The translations under genes were made by a program, and so were the position numbers. Below are positions 12,766 to 23,000 of a DNA stretch of 64,000 nucleotides, in pieces (within the stretch, counting starts at the first letter, position 1; every line of letters starts with the position of its first letter). The notes under the pieces were generated by a model. It was not told the DNA's origin, ran no database searches, and was given only the letters and a program-made list of their open reading frames with translations. Source of the stretch: Setophaga petechia. Its lineage: Eukaryota; Chordata; Aves; Passeriformes; Parulidae. The stretch covers positions 8,786,096 through 8,850,095 of the forward strand of contig JANCRA010000030.1 in the NCBI GenBank assembly GCA_024362935.1. Direction: 5' to 3'.

Positions 12766-13229
12766 CTATTCTATTGTGTAAATATGCAAATAAAATGCAG
12801 ATTAGCTCAGCTGAGCACTTGCAGCACAACACCCCAAGCGTGCTTGCCCGAGGACACAGCTCTGCTCCCATCCCACATCCATGGGCTCCCAGGGCTCATC
12901 CCCAGCATCTCCTCCAGGAGCAGCCTCAGGAGAAGGGGCAAACCCAGAGCTCTGAGCCTGCAGAGCCAAGGTCACCAGCCCTGCCAGGAAATGCCTGACT
13001 CAGCCCTCTCCAGGCTATTTGTGGATTGCATCAGGCCCCTCTCTGCTCTGGGAGCTCTTTGCTGAGGAGCAATTTCCAGTGTCCAGCCCTTCCCAGCAAG
13101 GACATCACCCCTTCCTCCTCCTGGGCTTGTAGGGTGGCCTGGGAGCACACACAGACTCTTCTAAAAGCTCAGTCAAGCCCAGTGCTCAAGAAATGAAGGA
13201 AGCAGGACTCCCTGCTGGAGAAACAACCC

Positions 13230-13745
13230 CTCGGGGAGGCCCTGCCAGTCCCACTGGGAATTCTGCAGGCTGTGCACACCAGATTCCTCAGGAAAACCAC
13301 CCAGCCTTTCACAACAAATTCCCACTGGGAATTCTGCAGGCTGTGCACACCAGATTCCTCAAGAAAACCACCCAGCCTTTCACAACAAATTCCCATTGGG
13401 AATTCTGCAGGCTGAGCACACCAGATTCCCCAGGAAAACCACCCAGCCTTTCACAACAAATTCCCACTGGGAATTCTGGAGGCTGTGCACACCAGATTCC
13501 CAATGGGAAACCACCCAGCCTTTCACAACAAATTCCCATTGGGAATTCTGGAGGCTGTGCACACCAGATTCCCCAGGAAAACCACCCAGCCTTTCACAAC
13601 AAATTCCCACTGGGAATTCTGGAGGCTGTGCACATCAGATTCCTCAAGAAAACCACCCAGCCTTTCACAACAAATTCCCATTGGGAATTCTGGAGGCTGA
13701 GCACATCAGATTCCCAATGGGAAACCACCCAGCCTTTCACAACAG
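13230..13745. repeat. 71-bp minisatellite, seven copies
   Basis: Each unit carries GGGAATTCTGGAGGCTGTGC, ACACCAGATTCC, AAAACCACCCAGCCTTTCAC and AACAAATTCCCA. The GCCTTTCACAACA word recurs every 71 bases, and copies differ at only a few positions. Since 71 is not divisible by three and the unit lacks stops in most frames, several long frames run through it on both strands; these are by-products. Confidence 0.92.
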
Positions 13746-14439
13746 GGTGCTGCAGGGACAGCACCAGGCTCACCATTCACACCAACCAACCACCACAGAT
13801 TTTAAACCTAAACAAATTATTCACTAAAAACAGAACAATTCCCTTGGCAAGGCCCCCAGAGCTGTTCCTGGAGAGCCAAAGGCCAACCCTCCCCTCTTGC
13901 CTGTGCCATCCCAAGGGACACAATCCTGGCAGTATCTCACTCCCCTCACCCCAAGCCATAACATCCTCAGCCACATTTGTCAGTGCCCAGCAGCTTTCAG
14001 GCTCATGTGAAAATAAATTAAAGTCTGCAAGATGGGGAAAGTGCTAATTCCTGCTAATAAACTGCTGGGAAAATCCTCCCCTCTGCTCAGCCCCAAGCTG
14101 CTACAAACAGCAAGGGTTGGAGCATGGAGACAAAAAACTTCTTTATGCTCCAGACTCCTGCAGAACAGTCCCTGCTATGGAAGCAGAAAATAATAGAGGG
14201 ATGTGGGAGGAGGAAGAGTCTCTTCACACTGTTCAAAACCACAAAGTCTTGCAGAAATCAACCCCCAGAGGCAGATTTGTCACCACACCTGCCAGGCCAG
14301 GACGTGATGGGATGAAGGGAGGTTGGAAGGCAGGAGACAAACAGAAGGGGAGCCCTGAAGCAAACATCAGTGGGGTCCCACCAGGCTCTCCAGGACTGCA
14401 TGGCTTCAGAGGGGATGGGGATGACTGCAAATTATCCAC

Positions 14440-14530
14440 TGGAGTCACACCAAAACCAGACTGCAAACAGGAAGATCTTGTGGCACTGACCGACCTCGTG
14501 ATAAAATGTCAGACAAAAATTAGCATCAAT
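14440..14530 (-). repeat. Dispersed repeat, copy C (inverted relative to copy B)
   Basis: The segment CCAAAACCAGACTGC, CAGGAAGATCTTGTGGCACT, GACCGACCTCGTGATAAAA is the reverse complement of 12,463-12,545 with few mismatches. The two copies are about 1.9 kb apart and could pair as an inverted repeat in KCNT1 intron 1. Confidence 0.75.
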
Positions 14531-15111
14531 AAATTCCAACTGCTCCAAAGGGAGAGGGGGGCAATCATCTTCCTGCACAGGCACAGAGAGCTCTGCAAAT
14601 CAGCACTCAGGGAAGGGCCACAGCCACAGCAGATGTGCCACAAAGCCAACAGCTCTCAGAGGTGGTCAAAACCCCAAATTTTAGGGAAGGATTTTTAATC
14701 CAGACAAGCCCTCCATGGAGTCACACACCCTTCTGGCTCCCCCCCTCAGAGCTGAAACAGCACAGAGAAGGGCACCAGGGGTAACTGTGGGTTTTAAAGA
14801 GTGATTTGTGCAAGGCAAGGCCAAACAGACCAGGAGGAGTCTCCAGCCTGGAGAGAGACATGATGAAAAGCAGATAAAACCAGAGAGGACAACCAGGGAG
14901 CAGGAACATCACAGGAGCTGCAGGAGCTCAGGGAAATCACAGGCAGCAGCTCAAAGGAGCAGCAGCATGTTCTGTCACACCACAGGGCTCTCCCATCCCC
15001 TTGTGGGAGCACAAAGTGCCAATGGCTCCTGGAGGGAGCAGGTGAATGCCCAGGGAAGCCTCCACCAGGCTGGCACAGCCACTGGGAAGGGCTGCCCCTT
15101 CCTGCCCTCTG

Positions 15112-15360
15112 TCCCTGCCACAGAACCCCACCATGGTTTGGGTTGGAAGGGCCCTAAATCCCCTCATTCCCAAGGGCAGGGACAAATCCCACTGCCCCAG
15201 GCTGCTCCAACCCCATCCAGCCTGGCCTTGGGCACTGCCAGGGATGCAGGGGCATCCACAGCTGCTCTGGGCACCCTCCCCACCCTCCCAGGGAACAATT
15301 CCCTCCCCAGCTCCCTCCTGCTGCAGTTGGTGCCACCGGGCACTGCCAGGGCACAGCAGG
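15112..15360 (-). mobile_element. CR1 LINE fragment, minus orientation
   Basis: The plus strand shows CCATGGTTTGGGTTGGAAGG, GCCCTAAATCCCC, CAGGCTGCTCCAACCCCATC, CAGCCTGGCCTTGGGCACTG and CCAGGGATGCAGGGGCATCC. Together this is the reverse complement of the usual CR1 3' region. It is a truncated, inactive copy within KCNT1 intron 1. Confidence 0.8.
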
Positions 15361-15784
15361 GCAGGGGCACCTGAGCCCGGAGCTCTCCTGGCTCCTGGCC
15401 CGGCTGATTCATGAGAAGGATGAATGAGATGTTCCCCACTCCAGCCCAGCCTGGCAGGGACGCAAGAGAAACGCTCAGGGCTCCAAAACAAATTGCGTGC
15501 AGCACTCGGGAACGAGGCGTGGGGTCAGCGAGAGGTCGCTGCAGGACGGGCAGGATCCAGAGAGATGCTGTAAATATTTTTGCAGAGCAGAAAGAGCCCT
15601 GAGCACAGGCAGTGACCTACTTTGCTGTTCTCCAGGACATGGCCATGCCAGAGCCCAAGGGCAGCTCCTGAGGAGGACACTGAGCACACTTGGGGCTCCT
15701 TTTATGGACAGAACGGTGGGGAAGGGTCCCAAAAGCTCTTCCCACTGAGCCAGGGGGTGCTCCCCCTTTCCTAACCATCTGAGG

Positions 15785-15846
15785 AGAAGAAGAGCAGAAT
15801 TCTATCTAATTTCTGCCTCAAGAGCAGAATTCTATCTCATCTCTGC
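15785..15846. repeat. 30-bp direct duplication
   Basis: AGAGCAGAATTCTATCT followed by AATTTCTGCC or CATCTCTGCC occurs twice in tandem. It is a recent small duplication with no evident role. Confidence 0.8.
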
Positions 15847-18800
15847 CACATAAACACCCTGAAACACAGGATGTTTGGGCCTGTGTTTTGTGGCTCCCCA
15901 TTGCAATTTCTCCTGGAACAGCAAGGCCCGGATGCCCATGGGCAGCCAAAGCAACAGTTGTTGCTGCAATCCACAAGGCTGACTTTCTGGAAGCTGACAA
16001 ATGTCCAAGCTGGTAATCACGCCTGGAGGAACTGATTACTAATTAGCTACAGAGCCTGGGTCAGTGCAAGCTCTGCCAAAGAAGCATCTTCTCATCCATT
16101 TGCAGAAAATTGAAAACTTAAGAGACAACAACAGGCTGTCAGCTGCAGGGACCATCCTTGTGCTAAACTGAGACAGTTCCTTGGATTCATCCAAAGATGA
16201 GCAGGAGAACCATGGTAGAGCCATCCTGGACCTGGATGAACACTCACAAGAATCCCATTTAATCAGTGCTTTTTTAGTTCTCTCCTGCCCTTGGACTCAG
16301 GCAGAGTGGCAGAAGGTGCCTATGGGCACTTTTAACCTGGCTGCTCCAAATCTTGGTGTGAATTTTAGGGCCAAAAGCCCTGTCCCAGCCAGGTGGGACT
16401 GAGCAGAGCCCCCTGGAGCTGCCATCCCACAGGAACACCCCAAAGCTGGCAATTTGCTGCTCTCCAGCCCCTGGAGCAGCCAGGACTCACCTCCCCTGCT
16501 CCAAAACCCTGGCACAGCCCCCAAACCCCTTCTCCCACAGCCTGCAAACAGCAGCAGCCACACAGATCCCCCAAAGAGCAGAGAGGAGAAAGGCACGTAC
16601 GTCTAGGGCAGAGCCATGGCAGCAGCTCCAGGCAGCCCCGGGCGCTCCCTCCGGCCGCTCCTCCTCAGCCGAGCCATGGGAGCCGGGGGACGGAAATCTG
16701 AACCTGCTCCCGCCCATCCCTGCCTCTCCCGCCGGCCCCTGACTCGGGCAGGATATTTTTGTGTGAGTCCTTCCATCTGGCTGCCCATCCATCACCGTGC
16801 CCGTACATGGGCAGGCGGGGGAAATCCTGAGTTCCCCGAAGTGACAGCCTGGATCCTTGTGCAAACATTCACCCACATTTCCCACGAGGTAGGACAGCGA
16901 AATTTAGGCACTTTGTACCTCTGAGTGCCAGAAATGTGTATTTACTCTCCAAATAAACTCTCAAGTGCTTTTGCAATTAACCCTTTGCTTTCCACCTGGG
17001 AGGGACTTTCAGGATCATTGTCCCTTTATGGAGAGGGCCAGGAGGAAGCTCTCAGACATTTCCACACACATCTCCACCCTCAGGAAACCGAGCAGACAGA
17101 AATTCTCTTTACCAGCTTTTAAGCAAGCTCTAGATTTGCTAAGTGAAGGGATAATTGAGTTTCCCACTTATTTCAGCGGGGTCAGCCCAGCTGAGGTCCC
17201 CTGAGCACTCAGCAGAAGGTTCAGTGAGTGTGTTCTGTGTCTGCTGCTCTAGCCTGGTTCTCAGACCCCTCACACACATCTCTGGTGACAGCTCTGCCTG
17301 TCTGCCCTCACACAAGCACAGAGAGGACACCAGGAGATGGTGTTGGGCTGCAGAGCCCTGCTCTGCCCTGGGGCTGTGCACAAACCCCACGGGAGGTGAG
17401 GCAGAAACCCTTGTGGCAGGCAGAGCTGGGAGGCAGCAGGTGGTTAAATGTGGGTGACCATTTGTGACAGGATTTGCGCCCCCAGCCCAAGCTGCAGAGG
17501 AGGAAAGCAAAGAGCAGATCAGGCAGGGCCCCTGGGATGGTCTAATGGTGCTCCTTGCCTGCTCTGCCCTTTCTCTTTAGCCTGTCTCTAACAATCCTCT
17601 GCTGCTGATCAGCTCTGGAAAGGTGCATTAGACACCAGCCTGCTCCGAGCTGGAGCTGGGGAAACTGCCGAGTCCTGAGGGCTGCAGGCAGCTTGTTTAA
17701 TATCTCCAGAAGGGCAGCAAAGGGCTGAGCACAAGGGCAGGCAAGACAAGCAATGGCATTTCAACCTCTCCGGAGCCTGAGGGGGTTAGAAACACATCCA
17801 GCTGCAGAGCAATAATTAGGAAACAAAGTTCCTCTGTCCAGATTGAAAGAGACAGGCAGGAGGATCTCTGGGCAAGGATTTTGTAGTGCATTAGGTGAGG
17901 ATAAATCACCCCAGGCAGGGCTGTGGTGTCAGTAATGAGGAGCAACTCCTCATCTTCCCCTAATGCTGAGGTTGGAAATCTCCAGGAGCTGCTGTCTCCA
18001 ACCCATCCCTGATCTTCACAGACACAAGAACCTCCTCAAGGGTGTCATTTCTGCAGACACATCAAGCACAGCTGCAAAATGAGGCAGTTTGAGGGCTGGG
18101 GAAAGCACTGTGCTCTGCAGCCACCCCGCTGTGCCCAAAATAACCAAACGGTGCCACCCAGAATGGGATCCTGAGGCACCACGGAGCCTTGGACATTGTG
18201 TCACTGACAGAGAGAAGGTAATGATGGTCTTAACCCTAAAAAAACAATATTCAAGGATTTTATTAATTTCCCACCTCACTGGCAATGTCTGAGAGTTAAA
18301 GAACAGAGCGTTCCTTCTTTTTTCATTTAGGTTTTCTGTAATAAAAGATAATTTCCCTAAATCATGGCGAGCAGATGAAGACATAAAAAAATCCCAGCTG
18401 GGCAGCCCAGGGCACAAACCCAGCTAAGGTCCTAATCTGCCAAGCACGAATTGATACACACGACTCATCTGCACACTTCAGCTGGCTTTGGATGAGCGTG
18501 ACAGTCAGAAGAGCCACACGAGTGAATTTAACCAGAACAATGATAATACACAGCATTTTTTCAGGAAAAACGGGGATACTTTGGCAAGGACCCTCGTGAG
18601 GAACAGGTGCTGCTGCCAGGCACAAGAGGATGGTGGCACTGAGTCCCCCTGGTCTCAAGCAGCTCTTCCCCTGCACACAGCAGCCCCTCCCTCACACTGG
18701 ACACGGCAACTTTGGCACAAAACCAGCCCAGAAATGGAGCAGGGGGTGGGCAGCACCTACATGAATGCAGCCTTTTCCCGGGTGCCCCTTGGCTTTGGGG

Positions 18801-18899
18801 TGGCTCCGGGGCTCACCCGAGCCCTTCCTCACCCTCACAGCCGGAGCACACCCAGAGGGATCAGCACGGACCCTCTTCCCGTGAAGGATGGGACTGCTC

Positions 18900-19800
18900 G
18901 GGGGTCGCCAAGCGCCCCTTCCCCATCCCCAGGCTGCTCCCGACCGCCCATTCCCGAGGTGCTTCCCCCAGGGGCATCCACAGGGACCCGGCCGGGCCTG
19001 CGAGCGCCGCAGAAACTTTCCTGCAGGCTCGGGGCACCGGGAGAGCGGCGGGGACGGGGCACGGGGAGAGCGGCGGGGACGGACCGGGGGTCCTGCCGGC
19101 CGCCCCGCCTGCCCCGGGAGGGGAAGGGGCTGCTCCGGCCGCCCCGGGAGGGGAAGGGGCTGCTCCGGGAGCTCTGCGCTGCAGCGGCCCCGCCGCTCCC
19201 AACGACGGCAGCCGCGGGGACCCTCCCCAGGCCCGGTACCTGTGGGCGCTGCCATCGTCGTAGACGAAGGAGCGGTTGGTGTAGCACTCGGAGCACACGG
19301 GCCGCCCCTCGGCCGGTTTGTAGATCCCCTGCAGGCTCCGCTCCTCGCCCGAGAACGGCATCGGAGCGCCGAGGCGGGGCAGAGTCGGGGGCGCGGGCCG
19401 GGGGCTGCCGGCCGCGGGCAGAGCCAGCGCCGCCGTCCCGGTGCCGGGGCCGCTGCCGGGGCCGCTGCCCGCCGCCCATCACGGCGCGCCCCGCAGCCGC
19501 CGCCGCGGCAGCCCGCGGGCCGCTCGGGAGCTCCGCATGCCGGGGCCGGGCGGCTCCGCGGGGAGCGCGGCGGGGAGCGGGCGGCAACAGGTGCGGGATG
19601 AGCGGGGATGGGCGGGGAAGGGCGGGGATGGGCGGGGCCGGCGGGGCGGGGCCGCACCGGGCGGGGCCGGGCTCCGCCCTACGCGCACCGGCGGCCGCGC
19701 TCGCCTCCTCCCCCGGAGCTGCCCCCGCCGGCCGCGCCCCGCGACCCCCGGGCTGGGGCAGCGACCCGGTGATCCCCCCGGTCCGCGTCCCTTCGCCTCT
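18900..19800 (-). promoter_or_regulatory. KCNT1: CpG island around KCNT1 first exon
   Basis: CpG density rises sharply from about 18.9 to 19.8 kb, with GGGGCGGGG-type boxes between 19.6 and 19.68 kb (repeated GGGATGGGCGGGG words) just upstream of the ATG at 19,361. No TATA box is obvious. This is the inferred promoter; the exact start site is not visible. Confidence 0.65.
19240..19361 (-). CDS. KCNT1: KCNT1 coding exon 1 (long N-terminal isoform start)
   Basis: The exon starts at the ATG whose first base is 19,361. It encodes 40 residues plus two bases of an arginine codon: MPFSGEERSLQGIYKPAEGR, PVCSECYTNR, SFVYDDGSAH. From memory, the mammalian long isoform begins MPLPDGARTP and contains YTNRTFEFDDG, matching YTNRSFVYDDG here. 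The donor is CACAG|GTACCGG and its phase fits exon 2 exactly. The exon sits in a CpG island, as expected for a first exon. The product is the cytoplasmic N-terminus of a Slo2-type sodium-activated potassium channel. The bird exon has a longer insert (IYKPAEGRPVCSE) than the mammalian form I remember. Confidence 0.82.
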
Positions 19801-19837
19801 GGCTTCTGTCAGCACGACCTTCGGGTGGCTTGCTTGC

Positions 19838-20052
19838 TTTATTTTCCTTTTTCTTCTCCTTTTCCCCTATCTTTTCCCTGTCATTTTCCCTTTCCTTTCT
19901 CCTCTCTTCCCCTTTTTCCTTCTCTTTCTTTCTTTCCTTTCTCCTCTCTTTCCCTTTTTCCTTCCCTTTCTTCCTTTCCTTTTCTGTTTTTTTTTTTTCT
20001 TTTTTTTTTATTTCCTTTTCTTTATTATTTGGTTGGATTTTTTTTTTTTTTG
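19838..20052. repeat. 215-base homopyrimidine tract (C/T on plus strand)
   Basis: The plus strand is almost entirely C and T (CCTTTCTCCTCTCTTCCCC-like words ending in runs of T), hence polypurine on the KCNT1 sense strand. It lies about 480-690 bases upstream of the KCNT1 start codon. Open frames across it (polyphenylalanine/serine) are not genes. Confidence 0.9.
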
Positions 20053-23000
20053 CACTACCCACACAAATATTTGTGTTGAGCGCTGCTGCGCCTCGGGGTT
20101 GTGCCGAAAGCAAACAGCGCGGCCAAGCCCCGGCAATTCCTGTGCCGTGCTGCGCGGCCGGGCCGGCGGCGTTGATCTTCTCAGGGGGCCCTGCTGCAAA
20201 AACACGGCCCCGCTGGGGAATGGCCCCGAGCCAGGGACAGCGTGGGCAGCCTGGAAACGAGCCGGCCGCCTCCAGGAAAGGGTTAACGGGATGGGCTCCA
20301 AGGTGCCTCCCCTGCAAGCTCAGCCCCATGTGCCAGGAGGTGCCACCAGTAATGGTGTGGCCAAATGTGACGTGCCCCAGAGCCGTGTCCCCTCGCAGAT
20401 GTGAGGGCTCCGAGCAGGGTCCCACTGAGCGCCCCCGGCACAGGCAGCGCGTTCTGCCCCAGCCCGGCTCCACTCCTCTCCTTTGTGCTTCTTTCTCCGT
20501 TCCTCTCTCCGAGCCCAGCTCGCTATGGTGCCGTTTTTTGGGATCCCGGAGCCGTGCTGGTGAGCAGATACCCCAATAAAGGAACTGCTCCCACAGCGGC
20601 CCCACAGCCCCTTGTGCTTTGTGCAAAGCGCCACCTCAGTCACCCGAGCACTTCAGCGCCACCCAGGGCACGCTGGGACCCCGCTGCCCCCGGAGCTTTG
20701 GTTTCTCCCCGGAGCTCCCAGTCCCGCTGACCCGGGTCCCCACCCTCGCACGGGCCCGTGTGATCCACGGGCACCCGGCGGATCCGCAGCCCCCGCTGTG
20801 CCACAGCCCCCGAGCCAGGGGGAAGAGCCCCCGCTCGGATGCGCTGGGCTTTGCGCTTCTCTCCAGCACCGCAGACTTTGTTTCTCCCGCAGCATCTCTT
20901 CCTCCTCCTCTCTCTCCATATGGACTCTCCTACACCAGGAGTCACCGGAGAGAAAAGCAATTAATGCTCCCCGTGCAATCCACCCGTGCGATGCTTCCCA
21001 GCCCGTCCTGCTTTGAAGTGGGAAGGTTATTCTCCATTCACTAATTGCCTCACATTATCTGGTGCAAAGTGTCAACGTGCAGCTCGGCGAGGAGAGGGGT
21101 GGGTGGCACAGCAGCGTATTGACATGCTGGGTGATAACACAGGCGTGGGGGAGGAATTATTTAAAACAGTCAGATGCTGAGAGAAATGAAAAATGAAAGA
21201 GAAAGAGCCAGAAGAAGAGGACATCCCCATCCAAATGCTGGAGTTTGAATGGCAGAGCGGGGTTGGTGCCACCCCAGTCCTACCACAGGGACAGCTGAGC
21301 AATCTGGTGGCATCCTGCCTGAGGAAAGAGCTCTGGGCCTGGGGACAGCACCCAGCTCCAGCACAGAGCAATTCCCTGCACCCCCGAAATCATGAGGGAA
21401 AGGCAGGGCAGTGCCCTCAGCAAAGGTGTCATTCAGAATTTTGGGGGTGTGGGGCTGAGCTGGTCCTTCCTGCCTCCAGCTGCAGCACTCCCCAAAATGC
21501 TGTTGATGCTACGAGTCCTCATTTCCCCACAGACATTGTCACAAAACACAATTAATAAAGATTTCATGTACCTCCTACTACAGGGCTGCTGTCCTGATTC
21601 CCTCAGTCCCAACAGCTCAGCTGGGGAAGCTCTCAGCACCCCGACATTCCTGCCAGAGCCTGGGCAGGGAGCACACACTGCAAGGGGCTGCACCCCGACA
21701 TTCCTGCCAAATTCTGGACAGGAGAGCACACTCTCTCAGCAAGAAGCTGCTGATGGGCAGCACACTGGCATGGGCACACCCCAGGATGCCAAGTGCTGTT
21801 TCCACAGCTGGGTGCTGTGTGTGAACACAGAGCTCTCTGCTCTCCAGGCTCGGGGGGCAGCACAGGGGGGCTCCCAGGGAAGGCAAACCCTCTGTTTGAG
21901 AACCTCCAGGGCTGGGAGCAGGGGAGGGCCCTGCTGAAGGCTGCTCTGACAGATCCCAGCCCAGCTGCCCGAGGAGGGGCCTGGCACAGGGCAGGGAGAC
22001 TCAACTCTGCTCTTCCTGCGTCTGGGAGAACAATAAATAAATCTGTGGGAGGCACCAGCGGGATGAGTCAGAGGCGAGAGTGAGAGAAAGTCGTCATGCA
22101 CAGAGCACATCATCGTGTCCAGCATCCACAGGGCTCCAGGGGTTCGTGCCAGGGGGGTCCCTGTGCTGCTCCAGCCCCTGATAACCCCGTGCCAGGAGGG
22201 CGATGGGCACAGCCCCACCAGCAGGAGCCTTGGCCATGCCCGGGGGGCTGCAGCCCCTCCCAGCCCTGGGGACCAGCAGGAGCACAGCTGGATCCATCCA
22301 GCAGCTGGAGAGGGTGGGTTGGGGCATCACTTAAGCCCCAGGAGCTGCATCCAGCTCCTGTTTCCCCCCACGACCTTGGGCAAGCTTTGCCTTTTTGGGT
22401 GCATCACCCCGGGGCAAGGAGGTGTCCGGGAGAAATGCTCCAGCTGAAATTTCTCCCAGGAGAAATGCCCAGTGCAGGGCAGAGCAGCCACAGGCGTCAG
22501 GAACAGCAACACCAGATCTGCTCCCAGCTGGAAATGTTGTCAGAGCGTGGAGGGAATTTAATCAGAGCAGAGCCCGAGCCGAGACTCCGGCGCTGCGGAT
22601 GTTGTGCGTGTCAAATGAATTTCATGAGAATCTCCATTTGCCAGGCACAGATACAGCCTGCAGGGAATGAAAGGACAAGGCAAAAAGCACAAAAAAAGCA
22701 TCAAAAAAAGCAACTCACATGGCACAGTCTGAGAATTAATAACAACAAGGAAACTTCAGGCCCACTGCAAAATAAGCAACTTTAGTGTCAAGTTGACATC
22801 TTGGCAGGGAGAGCACTTGGGGAACCTGCTCGGCCCTGTGGCCTCACAACTCAGCATTTCACACAAGTTTTGCTCTTGTTAAACTCAGCGTTCCCGAGGC
22901 TGAGTGCAGAACACACAGGGGGCTGAGGCTGTCGTTACCCAGGAATGCAGAGGTAGGGAATTGTCAAAGCTGTCAGTAATCTCAAGAAGGAATAATCAAA

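Larger units (their letters stand above)
6584..19239 (-). other. KCNT1: KCNT1 intron 1 (12.7 kb)
   Basis: The intron is bounded by donor CACAG|GTACCGG and acceptor CCCGCAG|GCTC. I found no convincing exon inside on either strand. It contains tandem arrays at 7.14, 13.2 and 15.79 kb, CR1-like fragments at 12.64 and 15.11 kb, a dispersed repeat in three pieces (7.80, 12.46, 14.44 kb), and a GC-rich spot at 16.6 kb. The remainder is unremarkable mixed-composition DNA. Confidence 0.8.

Noticed and set aside
13193..14047. 284-codon plus frame and several minus frames
   Set aside because: Explained by the 71-bp minisatellite.
18488..20404. 638-codon plus frame
   Set aside because: It crosses the KCNT1 CpG island and the pyrimidine tract; composition alone explains it and it opposes the recognised exon.
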